Assembly (NCBI GenBank): GCA_018969805.1
Contig: JAGWXQ010000002.1
Location: 1 to 21,779, forward strand
Reading direction: 5' to 3'
From: Paenibacillaceae bacterium
GTDB taxonomy: Bacteria > Bacillota > Bacilli > Paenibacillales > YIM-B00363
Length of the DNA stretch: 21,779 bases
This document shows, one piece after another, positions 1-7,439 of the stretch. The position numbers and the translations under genes are program-made. Below the pieces are notes generated by a model. It saw only the letters and a program-made list of their open reading frames with translations. It was not told where the DNA came from and ran no database searches. How positions within the stretch are numbered: position 1 is the stretch's first letter; each line of letters begins with the position of its first letter.

Positions 1-46
1 GAGCGGCGATCGGCTTCGCACTGCGTGTATCGTCTGTGCACCGCCG
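1..46. other. Left edge, downstream of thrC, nothing assignable
   Basis: This short stretch follows the thrC stop codon. On the minus strand a GTG codon at 41-39 opens a frame that runs off the window edge, so a following gene could begin here. Only about 13 codons are visible and they do not resemble the N-terminus of homoserine kinase, the usual neighbour of thrC, so no gene is called. No terminator hairpin is seen. Confidence 0.3.
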
Positions 47-1417
47 CTAGCGCGAAAAAAACGGGACGATTTCCCGAACGACCGCTTCCGTCGTCGCTTC
101 GACGACGCACATCGACACCGGCAAACGATCGAGCGCCGCAATGCGCTCAGGAATGGGCTGATTCGGACAAATATGCTCGATCGACTCCCCAAACTTCGCT
201 GGATGCGCCGTAGCGACGACGACCGTATGCCCGTCGATCGGTGCCGCACGCGCAGCCGCCACCGCACACGCCGTATGTGGATCGATCAGCACGCCTCGTG
301 TCCGGTACGTATCCTCAATCGTGTGCAGCGTCCGCGCGTTGGATATTGCGTCCGCACAAAAATCTTTCGCCATGCGCGCACGCACGTTTGCATCAAATAC
401 AAGGGAATGGTCCTCCGCAAATGTGCGCATCATCCGCGCGATTGCATCGCCATCGCCATCAAGCACATGGTATACGTACCGTTCAAAATTGCTGGCCACT
501 TGAATGTCCATCGATGGGCTTGGTGTCGTCTTAAACGTCCGCGTCGCGTATACTCCTTCGCGGAAAAATGTCGCCAACACGTCGTTTTCATTCGTCGCCA
601 CGACAATATCACCGATCGGTACCCCGATGCAACGCAACCAAAATGCGGAAAGCGCATTTCCAAAGTTGCCCGTCGGTACGACAAAGCGCGGTTGTGGAAC
701 ACGAAAAAACGCGTACGCATAGTACACCATTTGGGCGATAATGCGCACGATGTTGATCGAATTGACCGCCCGCAGCGCGTATTGTTGCTTCATTTGCGCA
801 TCACGAAACACATCTTTAATGATGCGCTGACAGTCATCAAAAGTGCCTCGCACAGCAAGATTCAGTATGTTTTCTTCAATTACGGTCGTCATCTGCAACC
901 TTTGCACGCGGCTCACTTTCTCATGCGGATGCAGGATGCATATGCGCATCGCGTCGTGCCCACGCACACCTGCAATCGCTGCCGCTCCAGTGTCGCCGGA
1001 CGTCGCCCCAAGAATGCATATGCGCGCACCCATATGCGCGGACGCATGCGCATACAGCTGACCCATCAGCTGCAACGCGACATCTTTAAACGCATACGTC
1101 GGTCCGTGGAACAGCTCCAACATTGCTGTCCGGTCGTCCAGCTGGGTCACGGGGGTCACTTCCGGATGATCAAATGCCACCACCGTGTCTGCAACGATGC
1201 GCTGCCATACGCGATCATCGAGATCCAATCCAAACAATCGAAATATTGCGTCACACAACTGCGCAAACGAGTATCGGGACCAAGTGCGCAGCGTCTGCTC
1301 GTCCACGCGTGGAAAATGTTCCGGAACGAGCAACCCCCCATCCGGAGCAAGCCCCAACAAAAACCCTTCCATCAGCGACCACGTCTGCGACGCTCCTCGC
1401 GTACTGCGGTACCGCAT
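47..1417 (-). CDS. thrC: Threonine synthase, long E. coli-like class
   Basis: PLP enzyme converting O-phosphohomoserine to threonine and phosphate, the last step of threonine synthesis in the cytoplasm. The product is 456 residues. The segment ELFHGPT..AFKD carries the PLP-binding lysine at about residue 111, and GATSGDTGAAA near 137-147 is the phosphate-binding loop. GNFGN and the late TAHPAKF motif also fit the E. coli-type class (about 430 residues) rather than the short class of about 350 residues found in Bacillus subtilis. The ATG at 1417 is chosen because AAGGAGG precedes it by about 7 nt. The frame stays open upstream to 1552, but that extension runs through a terminator hairpin and is basic and low-complexity. 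A tRNA-Thr gene and a hairpin lie upstream, and no separate promoter is seen between hairpin and start. Function is confident; regulation is inferred. Confidence 0.95.
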   Translation of the reverse strand: MRYRSTRGASQTWSLMEGFLLGLAPDGGLLVPEHFPRVDEQTLRTWSRYSFAQLCDAIFRLFGLDLDDRVWQRIVADTVVAFDHPEVTPVTQLDDRTAMLELFHGPTYAFKDVALQLMGQLYAHASAHMGARICILGATSGDTGAAAIAGVRGHDAMRICILHPHEKVSRVQRLQMTTVIEENILNLAVRGTFDDCQRIIKDVFRDAQMKQQYALRAVNSINIVRIIAQMVYYAYAFFRVPQPRFVVPTGNFGNALSAFWLRCIGVPIGDIVVATNENDVLATFFREGVYATRTFKTTPSPSMDIQVASNFERYVYHVLDGDGDAIARMMRTFAEDHSLVFDANVRARMAKDFCADAISNARTLHTIEDTYRTRGVLIDPHTACAVAAARAAPIDGHTVVVATAHPAKFGESIEHICPNQPIPERIAALDRLPVSMCVVEATTEAVVREIVPFFSR

Positions 1418-1465
1418 GCACGTCCTCCTTTTGTCCAATACATCCCTCGCACGGTACCCGTACAT

Positions 1466-1506
1466 AAAAAAGAAACGACTTCGGCGCATGCTGGAAAGTC
1501 GCTTCC
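1466..1506 (-). terminator. Intrinsic terminator or attenuator in the thrC leader
   Basis: On the minus strand a 10-bp stem (GAAGCGACTT pairing with AAGTCGTTTC, one G-T pair) with a loop of about 14 nt is followed directly by six T. The plus strand also has a T run just after the stem (1508-1513), so the element could terminate in both directions. It lies between tRNA-Thr and thrC, about 48 nt before the thrC start. It may simply end the tRNA transcript. Since no promoter is evident after it, it may instead attenuate read-through into thrC. Confidence 0.7.
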
Positions 1507-1653
1507 GTTTTTTCATACGCACCGATCGATCTGCGTCATAACGAACCCTCACTCTGCCACATTAGAGCTGTATCCAAAAATGCGCATGCACATCAATACT
1601 TCCTTGTGCAACGCCAAAACACGCATAAGCAAGCGACATCAAAAAACGCACAC

Positions 1654-1726
<73 letters not shown>

Positions 1727-1734
1727 ACGTCATG

Positions 1735-1763
1735 ATTATACACAAACGCCATCTGCCCCGCAA
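1735..1763 (-). promoter_or_regulatory. Promoter of tRNA-Thr (and perhaps thrC)
   Basis: A perfect -10 box TATAAT (1740-1735) stands 17 nt downstream of a weak -35 box TTGCGG (1763-1758), placing the transcription start a few bases before the tRNA 5' end. No other convincing promoter is visible between here and thrC, so read-through into thrC is possible. Confidence 0.65.
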
Positions 1764-1864
1764 GCCCTCGCGTGCACATTTTTTACGTAGGAGATATTTA
1801 TCCATTTGACCCAAAATATGGAAAATCACCTGATCGATCACATACGGCCATCGGGAACTGATCC

Positions 1865-2587
1865 TTATTTCGTCATTAAGACGTCCCAGAGCTGTTTTTT
1901 TGCATCGATCATGGATGCATCGTGAACGTCTGCAGCGCTGCGCGGACGTGGCAGCGGACTTCGCATGTCACACGTCAGCCGCGCTGGTTGCCCCGCAAGG
2001 ACGACGATCCGATCCCCGAGCAACAACGCCTCCTCTATACTGTGCGTCACAATGAGCATCGTATGCTGTTCGTGCCATGAAAGCAGACATTGATGCATTT
2101 CTGAGCGCGTCAACGCATCAAGTGCCCCAAACGGCTCGTCAAGTACGAGCAATGGCGCTTCGGCTTGCAATGCGCGTACAAACGATACACGCTGGCGCAT
2201 CCCGCCAGAGAGCTGTGCTGGATACGACTGCGCCACGTCATGCAACCCGACAGCGTGCAGCCGCTCCAATGCACGTGCACGATTGGGCACACGGTCCGCC
2301 AATACATCTGCAAGCAACACATTGTCCATCACCGTACGCCACGGAAGCAACCCGTCCGTTTGCGGCATGTACCCAATGCGCCCGCACGACAGTCCATTCA
2401 CGCGCACTATTCCCGCGTCGGGTTGCACGATGCCCCCAATGACGTGCAACAGCGAGCTTTTTCCTCCACCCGATCGACCGATCAACGCGACAACTTCCTG
2501 ATGCATGACCTCCATATGCACATCGCGCAAAATCGGCTTTTGACCGTACGATAGTGCGACATCGCGCACATACAGCGTCGGGTTCAT
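1865..2587 (-). CDS. thiZ: ABC transporter ATPase for thiamine precursor (ThiZ-like)
   Basis: ATP-hydrolysing subunit of an importer of the NitT/TauT/ThiXYZ type, cytoplasmic and membrane-associated. The 240-residue product shows Walker A GRSGGGKSS (37-45), a Q-loop at Q76, signature LSGGMRQR (126-133), Walker B LLVLDEP (146-152), the D-loop (154-157) and the switch histidine in THS (about 182). The ATG at 2587 has AAGGAG 8 nt upstream; the frame is open for 15 more codons, but those overlap the end of the permease gene and lack a better site. It follows the permease by 37 nt and is the last gene of the riboswitch-controlled operon. The thiamine assignment rests on the TPP riboswitch and the ThiY-like binding protein, not on this ATPase itself. 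Confidence 0.88.
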   Translation of the reverse strand: MNPTLYVRDVALSYGQKPILRDVHMEVMHQEVVALIGRSGGGKSSLLHVIGGIVQPDAGIVRVNGLSCGRIGYMPQTDGLLPWRTVMDNVLLADVLADRVPNRARALERLHAVGLHDVAQSYPAQLSGGMRQRVSFVRALQAEAPLLVLDEPFGALDALTRSEMHQCLLSWHEQHTMLIVTHSIEEALLLGDRIVVLAGQPARLTCDMRSPLPRPRSAADVHDASMIDAKKQLWDVLMTK

Positions 2588-2624
2588 GCTCCACGCTCCT
2601 TTTTCGTTTGTGCACGAGGACGTC

Positions 2625-3359
2625 TTATGCATGCCATCGCGTGCAGCGGCGTTCGATGACCGAGATGCATTGTACGAGCCCGATGCTCGCGGTGACGATC
2701 ATGAGGACGACGACAAACAACGCTGCCACGTCAAACGATGCTTTCTTCAACATCATATATACCCCGAGTCCCGCCTGCGCCCCGACCCACTCCGCAATCG
2801 TTGCCCCGAGTACGCTATACGTTGCCGCCAATTTACAGCCCGAAAACACCATCGGCAAAGCGGTCGGCCATGTCAAATGCACAAACTTTTGCCATGCACT
2901 TGCACCACTCATTGCAAAATAACGCGCACGCATCGCGTCAACACGGTGCAGTCCATCGAGTGTGTTGATGACGATCGGAAAAAAACAAACGCCCGTTACG
3001 AGCAACATTTTGGGCCACACACCAAAACCAAACCAAATGACAAAAAACGGTGCAATAACGATGAGCGGTACGTTTTGTGCGCCGATCAACAGCGGCAAGA
3101 CGAGTGCGCGCATGCGCGCAGACGCATGCAACGCGCCCGCCACGACGATGCCACAGACAATACCACAAATCAACCCTCCCACGACGAGCAGTGCCGTAGC
3201 AATCCCGTGGTGCAGCAACAAGGGGGCATCTGCCAAAGCCGTCTGCCACACATCGATCGGCGCAGGAAGAACATAGTGGGGGATGCCCGACCACAGCACT
3301 GCACATTGCCAGACGAGCAAGATCATGGCACCCAAACCGACGTTCCATGCCCACTTCAT
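2625..3359 (-). CDS. thiX: ABC transporter permease for thiamine precursor (ThiX-like)
   Basis: Inner-membrane permease subunit of 244 residues. Several hydrophobic segments are visible, roughly at 8-24, 53-77, 88-110, 118-133, 175-190 and 211-231. The cytoplasmic coupling (EAA-type) loop is DAMRARYFAMSGAS followed by the characteristic P-T-A-L-P at about 141-169. Length and layout match the BPD_transp_1 permeases of the ThiX/SsuC group. The start ATG lacks a strong Shine-Dalgarno sequence, and a perfect 11-bp inverted repeat ends 7 nt before the start codon, so translation may be coupled or structure-controlled. It sits 90 nt after the thiamine-binding protein gene. Confidence 0.88.
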   Translation of the reverse strand: MKWAWNVGLGAMILLVWQCAVLWSGIPHYVLPAPIDVWQTALADAPLLLHHGIATALLVVGGLICGIVCGIVVAGALHASARMRALVLPLLIGAQNVPLIVIAPFFVIWFGFGVWPKMLLVTGVCFFPIVINTLDGLHRVDAMRARYFAMSGASAWQKFVHLTWPTALPMVFSGCKLAATYSVLGATIAEWVGAQAGLGVYMMLKKASFDVAALFVVVLMIVTASIGLVQCISVIERRCTRWHA

Positions 3360-3366
3360 ACTAACC

Positions 3367-3393
3367 CACTATGGAACACAACGTTCCATAGTG
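3367..3393 (-). repeat. Perfect 11-bp inverted repeat before thiX
   Basis: CACTATGGAAC, a 5-nt spacer ACAAC, then its exact reverse complement GTTCCATAGTG. As RNA this gives an 11-bp hairpin ending 7 nt before the thiX ATG, in the region where the ribosome binding site should be. No T run follows, so it is not an intrinsic terminator. It could be an mRNA-stabilising or translation-modulating hairpin, or a protein-binding palindrome. Confidence 0.75.
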
Positions 3394-3449
3394 CCGCCTT
3401 TTGCCAGATCGAATAGATCGTTTTTTTCCATTGAAACATAAGTCGCTGA

Positions 3450-3740
3450 TCATCGGTGTTTCTCCACAAACTGCTTTATTGATGCTCCCTCAGGGTGGAA
3501 ATACACCTGAACGTTTGCCAATGTATACGGTGCGCCGAAGTGCACGACAGTCGTGCAGAGCTGTTCGACAATGGCGAGCAACGTATGCAGCGCACCTTGC
3601 ATCGTCGTTCCCAAAGCGCCCACTTCATAGGCGACTCCGCTCTCCCGAATGATCGCAATCGCCTGATCGACAAACGCATGCGATTGCGTTTGGTCTTTCG
3701 CTGCGGGCAAAAGCTGTACGCATACGATCGCGTTGCTCAT
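3450..3740 (-). CDS. Thiamine-binding family protein (MTH1187/YkoF-like)
   Basis: A 96-residue cytoplasmic protein of the MTH1187/YkoF thiamine-binding superfamily (formerly DUF77). It opens with the strand IVCVQLLPA, carries the GTTMQG segment near residues 44-49 and ends with the helix FVEKHR, as is usual for this ferredoxin-like fold. Known relatives bind thiamine or its pyrimidine moiety. Its start overlaps the thiY stop as ATGA (4 nt), so the two are translationally coupled. Its place inside a TPP-riboswitch operon with ThiXYZ supports a role as a cytoplasmic carrier or sensor of the imported compound. Ligand identity is inferred. Confidence 0.85.
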   Translation of the reverse strand: MSNAIVCVQLLPAAKDQTQSHAFVDQAIAIIRESGVAYEVGALGTTMQGALHTLLAIVEQLCTTVVHFGAPYTLANVQVYFHPEGASIKQFVEKHR

Positions 3741-4744
3741 GGTGTTCCCTCCAATTTTGGTGTCGGCAAAAACGCATTCGTAAACGCACGTTCTGCCTCA
3801 AACGGTTTTTGCATCGCTCCAGCATCCCGAAGCCATTGCGCATACCGTTCCCATACTTCTTTTTTTTGAATGCCCCATTGAGGCGCACGTGCTGCGTAGC
3901 GGGTACTGAGCCACTGTGCACTTTTGCGCACGAGCGCTGCGTTTAGATCGGGGTGCGCAGCGATGAGTGTTTCCGCAGCTGCACTTGGGTTCTGGATCGC
4001 AAAATCGTATCCCCGAGAAACTGCGCGCATAAATGCGCGCACCGTTTGTGGATCGTTTTTGATCCGATCTTCATTCGTCACGATGACGGGTGTATAGTAG
4101 TCTAGTGCATCGTCGTACGCATTGAGCCAAATCATATTCATATCCATACCGCGCAGCTGCGCTTCAATGCCTGTCCACCCATAATAAATCCACATAAAGT
4201 CGATGTCTTTTTGAGTCGCAGTAAAAAAATCACTATTTCCTACTTGTATTTGTCGTACTTTTTTCACATCGCCACCGTCTTTGGACATCAATGCCCGCAG
4301 CGTCGCTTCTTCAATCGGCGATCCCCAGCCCCCGTACGTCTTCCCTTCCAAATGCTTTGGTCGAGTCAATTGTTTCTCAATAGGGGAGGCGAACCCCGAC
4401 GTATTGTTTTGGACGATCGCACCTATGGAGACGATCGGCAACCCTTCCGTTCGTGCAAACGTCACTGCTTCTTGGGCACTTACACCGAATTCGACTTCCC
4501 CTTTGGCTACGAGCGCATCGACCGCACCAGATCCAGGAAGGATGATGTCCACTTTGAGCCCTTCCTCCGAAAAGTACCCTTTGTCCCTTGCGACGTACAA
4601 ACCCGTATGGTTCGTATTTGGTGTCCAATCCAGCAATATTTTCACATGTTGATCCCGTTGCGTCGGCTCCGTATTTTGCGTACTGCATCCAACAACGATG
4701 ACGAGCACGAGAAATGCGCTCCCCAACTTTTTTCTGATGGTCAT
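3737..4744 (-). CDS. thiY: Thiamine-pyrimidine ABC substrate-binding lipoprotein (ThiY-like)
   Basis: A 335-residue NMT1/THI5-like periplasmic-type binding protein anchored by lipid outside the cell. The signal peptide MTIRKK followed by a hydrophobic run ends in a lipobox VVGC with Cys20. The hallmark of the family, WTPNTNHTGLYVA followed by KGYF and EGL, lies at about residues 40-67. Family members bind formylaminopyrimidine or hydroxymethylpyrimidine for thiamine salvage. The ATG at 4744 is preferred because GGAGGG lies 6 nt upstream; the open frame reaches 4804 but that part overlaps the riboswitch terminator. It is the first gene behind the TPP riboswitch and overlaps the next gene by 4 nt. 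Confidence 0.92.
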   Translation of the reverse strand: MTIRKKLGSAFLVLVIVVGCSTQNTEPTQRDQHVKILLDWTPNTNHTGLYVARDKGYFSEEGLKVDIILPGSGAVDALVAKGEVEFGVSAQEAVTFARTEGLPIVSIGAIVQNNTSGFASPIEKQLTRPKHLEGKTYGGWGSPIEEATLRALMSKDGGDVKKVRQIQVGNSDFFTATQKDIDFMWIYYGWTGIEAQLRGMDMNMIWLNAYDDALDYYTPVIVTNEDRIKNDPQTVRAFMRAVSRGYDFAIQNPSAAAETLIAAHPDLNAALVRKSAQWLSTRYAARAPQWGIQKKEVWERYAQWLRDAGAMQKPFEAERAFTNAFLPTPKLEGTP

Positions 4745-4769
4745 GGATGTCCCTCCACAAAAACTGCAT

Positions 4770-4793
4770 AAAAAATCGCCCACAGCGTGAGCG
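4770..4793 (-). terminator. thiY: Expression-platform terminator of the TPP riboswitch
   Basis: On the minus strand CGCTCAC, loop GCT, GTGGGCG form a 7-bp stem followed by A and six T, about 25 nt before the thiY start. The segment ACGCTG in this hairpin (4788-4783) can instead pair with CAGCGT at the 3' side of the aptamer (4818-4813), a plausible antiterminator. Binding of TPP would lock the aptamer and let the terminator form. Confidence 0.85.
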
Positions 4794-4807
4794 AACGGAA
4801 GCATCGT

Positions 4808-4896
4808 TTTCTACGCTGGTATGAACCAGATCAGATCCAACGGTAGAGAATCGCGCATTCTCTTCTCAGCCCACGGTCGTGGACACCCGTACGAAA
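4808..4896 (-). promoter_or_regulatory. TPP riboswitch (THI element) aptamer
   Basis: The minus strand contains the conserved TPP core in order: GGGTGTCC, the hexamer CTGAGA, then ACC, CTGATCTGG and ACCAGCGTAG. P1 can form between TTTC-G-TAC and GTAGAAA. A stem GTCCAC/GTGGGC precedes CTGAGA. A variable perfect hairpin AGAGAAT/ATTCTCT separates CTGAGA from ACC, and CTGGT-TCAT-ACCAG gives the last helix. It lies directly upstream of the thiY operon and is followed by a transcription terminator, so TPP should switch the operon off. No confident promoter was found in the roughly 40 nt between the preceding gene and the aptamer. Confidence 0.95.
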
Positions 4897-4938
4897 TATG
4901 CAATTGTCTTCATACGATCATGATTGCAATGCAAAAAC

Positions 4939-6507
4939 TTAGATCGTCTTTGGATCGCGCAGTGCATAGTAGCGCATGTCGCGTATGGCTGTTTTCCCCC
5001 CGATGCTTACCCACTTGCACAGCTGGGCATCGGGATGAGGAAACACAAGTCCGCTCATGACCGCTTCTCCATCTTGAATAAACAGCTCCAGTGTACACCG
5101 ATCAAAAAAAATGTGCCATCTCAGTGCAGCCGCATGCTTTTCTTGCACGCGATACGTGCGTACGCGATCCCAAAGAGGGACATCTTCTGTGTGTTCCGAT
5201 GCACTGATGCCCATCGTTGCATCGACATGCAGCGCTGCAAACCCTTGTTGATCGTCTTCACCAAAGTTGCGATTCCACCCATCTATAGGGCCGTTTGCAT
5301 GGGTTCGATCAAATGCAACTTCATGGCGTGTCCGATCATAACGAATGACCGTTTTTTGTGTGCCACTTTCATCCGAACAAAGATGGAGTTCTACGATTGC
5401 TGCATCGGTATCGATCAAATCGATCGTGACGATCAGCTCAAAACAATTGCCACACTGAGCCGTCAGCAACATCGCACTATCGGCATCGACGACGTAGTCG
5501 CGCACGACAAACTCGCGATCACGTAACGCGCGCAGTTCTTCAATGGGGTGCTGCCGCAATACGCCATCTCCACGCGTCGTAAGCACGCGAGGCATCGACA
5601 TACATCCCGCCCATGATTTCCCGAGTGCTTTTCCGTTCATGGGCATCCACCCGATAACGATGCGCCTGCCGTGCGCATCCAGCACTGATTGGGGTGCGTA
5701 AAAATCAAAGCCATGATCCAGCTTACAAAACGGACCGTGCACAAACGCGCCATCGATAAAGCGCAACTGTCCGATTACATATCCTGCACAGCGCGGGCTT
5801 GGTTCGACCAACGCTCCTTCGGGACAAAAAATCAACACCGTTTCATCATGCAACAAAAACAAATCTGGGCATTCGTACATATGCCCCATCGTACCATCGC
5901 TCTCCGTAAGCGTACTGACGAACTCCCAATGTGTCCAATCATGCGTGCGGTACAGCACTACTTTTCCTTTATTGTCTTTTTTCGTCCCGAGCACCATATA
6001 CCCTATCCCACGATCAACCCACACTTTCGGATCGCGAAAATGGTTTGTTTGCCCAACGTGCTCTGGAGGAGCGCAAATAATCGGATTGTCTGGGCGCTTA
6101 TGAAAGACGATTCCGTCATCGGACACCGCAACGCATTGTTGCTGCAACAATCCGTCCGGCAATCCTTCCGGCGTAATAAATACGTTGCCGGTATAATACA
6201 GCTCAAATTGCCCATCGCGCACAACAGCACTACCAGAGAAGCAACCATCGCGGTCATAGGGCGCACTGGGCGCGAGCGCAATCGGTGCATGTTGCCAGTG
6301 CAGCCAATCCTCACTCACCATATGCCCCCAGTGAATCGTGCCCCATTCGACACCGTATGGATTGCACTGATAAAATACGTGTATTTTTCCTTCATGCACA
6401 ATCACGCCATTTGGATCGTTGAGCCACTGTACACCAGAACACGCATGAAACAACGGGATGTGTGCATCGGGAGCCGCTTCCAAACGCGCACGCTCCATCG
6501 CACGCAC
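4939..6507 (-). CDS. Glycoside hydrolase family 32 (sucrose/fructoside hydrolase)
   Basis: Cytoplasmic beta-fructofuranosidase, probably acting on sucrose or short fructo-oligosaccharides. Counting from the GTG at 6507 the product has 522 residues. The nucleophile is D31 in WLNDPNG, FSGSA lies at 90-94, the transition-state stabiliser is in RDP (158-160) and the acid/base is E212 in YECPD. A C-terminal beta-sandwich ends with the family-typical LELFIQDGE..MSG segment. There is no signal peptide. The GTG has no good ribosome binding site. A very strong one (6567-6578) stands 7 nt before an ATC at 6561, in frame, and the extra 18 residues would give the usual SacA-like spacing of about 45 residues before LNDPNG, so the protein may start there. 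It is the last gene of the sugar operon, 38 nt after the permease by that reading. Confidence 0.93.
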   Translation of the reverse strand: MRAMERARLEAAPDAHIPLFHACSGVQWLNDPNGVIVHEGKIHVFYQCNPYGVEWGTIHWGHMVSEDWLHWQHAPIALAPSAPYDRDGCFSGSAVVRDGQFELYYTGNVFITPEGLPDGLLQQQCVAVSDDGIVFHKRPDNPIICAPPEHVGQTNHFRDPKVWVDRGIGYMVLGTKKDNKGKVVLYRTHDWTHWEFVSTLTESDGTMGHMYECPDLFLLHDETVLIFCPEGALVEPSPRCAGYVIGQLRFIDGAFVHGPFCKLDHGFDFYAPQSVLDAHGRRIVIGWMPMNGKALGKSWAGCMSMPRVLTTRGDGVLRQHPIEELRALRDREFVVRDYVVDADSAMLLTAQCGNCFELIVTIDLIDTDAAIVELHLCSDESGTQKTVIRYDRTRHEVAFDRTHANGPIDGWNRNFGEDDQQGFAALHVDATMGISASEHTEDVPLWDRVRTYRVQEKHAAALRWHIFFDRCTLELFIQDGEAVMSGLVFPHPDAQLCKWVSIGGKTAIRDMRYYALRDPKTI

Positions 6508-6566
6508 CGCATTTGTGACTTCTTTCTGATGCAGTTGCTGAAAATGTGTCCGCTCGCTGATTGCGT

Positions 6567-6578
6567 CTCCCTCCCCCC
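6567..6578 (-). promoter_or_regulatory. Strong ribosome binding site facing an ATC codon (GH32)
   Basis: GGGGGGAGGGAG on the minus strand, ending 5 nt before an in-frame ATC (6561-6559) and 7 nt from its GGAGGG core. The nearest conventional starts are GTG at 6507 and ATG at 6498, more than 55 nt away and without their own site. This suggests initiation at ATC, or a sequence change at that codon. Confidence 0.5.
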
Positions 6579-6599
6579 AAACGAACTGAACTGATCGAA

Positions 6600-7439
6600 T
6601 TACTTAATCGCCCCTTGCATAACGCCACGAATAATGTATTTTTGCCCAAAAATATACGCGGCAATCACCGGCAAAATTGTAAGCAACATTGCCGGAATGA
6701 GCAATGCCCAGTCGTTTTGATACTCCCCACTGAATACTTTAATTTGAATGGGCATTGTATACAATTCGCTTTTTGTTAAAATAAGTGAGGGCAATAAGTA
6801 GTCGTTCCATATCCACAGTACGGTCAAAATGGCAATCGTGACCGATGTCGGCAACATAATGGGTAAGACGATGCGAAAAAAAACACCAATTCTAGAGCAA
6901 CCATCAATTTGCGCTGCTTCTTCCAGCTCGTATGGGATGCTTTTTACAAAACCATGATAAATAACGACCGCCAACGCACTCCCAAAACCGACATACAGTG
7001 CAATCAGTATTGTAAAAGGAATATCTTGAAAAAAACCAAGAACACCACCGTAAATAATATTGATGGGAATCATTACGACTTGGAAAGGGATAATCATTGA
7101 AAAAACAAGCAAAAAAAACAGGATCTTATTCGTTTTCGTATCATTTCGAACCATAAAATGCGCCGCCATCGCTGAAAAAAACAAAATAAGAGATACACTG
7201 ACTACCGTAATTAACAAAGAATTAACAAAAGTTGTCCCAAAATTCATATTTTCAAAAGCAGTAGCAATTTGATCGAACGAATACGTTGTCGGAAGTGCAA
7301 CGGGATTCTCGAAAATTTCAAGCAAACTTTTAAATGAATTGATGATCAGCAAAAAAAACGGATAGCCAAATATGACAAGCAACACCGCTTGCACAATGTA
7401 CAGCATACTTTTTTTGATCACGACTTTCGGTTGCATCAC
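6600..7439 (-). CDS. Sugar ABC transporter permease, MalG-like
   Basis: A 279-residue inner-membrane permease of the carbohydrate CUT1 type. Hydrophobic segments lie at roughly 13-34, 72-95, 106-127, 137-163, 191-212 and 245-265. The coupling loop ELEEAAQIDGCS followed by a LP-containing helix (about 170-195) is the EAA motif, and the C-terminal VMQGAIK is typical of MalG relatives. GTG at 7439 has AAGGAGG 7 nt upstream; ATG at 7436 overlaps the previous stop as TGATG and is an alternative. This gene is AT-rich: bases 7021-7260 count 77 G+C of 240 (32%). No ATPase gene accompanies it. Confidence 0.93.
   Translation of the reverse strand: MMQPKVVIKKSMLYIVQAVLLVIFGYPFFLLIINSFKSLLEIFENPVALPTTYSFDQIATAFENMNFGTTFVNSLLITVVSVSLILFFSAMAAHFMVRNDTKTNKILFFLLVFSMIIPFQVVMIPINIIYGGVLGFFQDIPFTILIALYVGFGSALAVVIYHGFVKSIPYELEEAAQIDGCSRIGVFFRIVLPIMLPTSVTIAILTVLWIWNDYLLPSLILTKSELYTMPIQIKVFSGEYQNDWALLIPAMLLTILPVIAAYIFGQKYIIRGVMQGAIK

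Noticed and set aside
1..41. Start of homoserine kinase (thrB) at the left edge
   Set aside because: Only about 13 codons are visible from a GTG and they do not match the ThrB N-terminus.
1418..1552. N-terminal extension of ThrC by 45 residues
   Set aside because: It would be translated from a terminator hairpin, is rich in Arg/Lys/Phe, and the internal ATG at 1417 has the strong ribosome binding site.
1440..1653. T-box leader for thrC
   Set aside because: A GGGTACCG string near 1455 loosely resembles a T-box core, but it lies after the terminator, lacks the TGGN part, and no specifier stem or long leader was found.
4921..4938. Terminator after the GH32 gene (TTGCA-T-TGCAA palindrome)
   Set aside because: The stem is only 5 bp with a 1-nt centre and has no following T run, so it is not a credible terminator.
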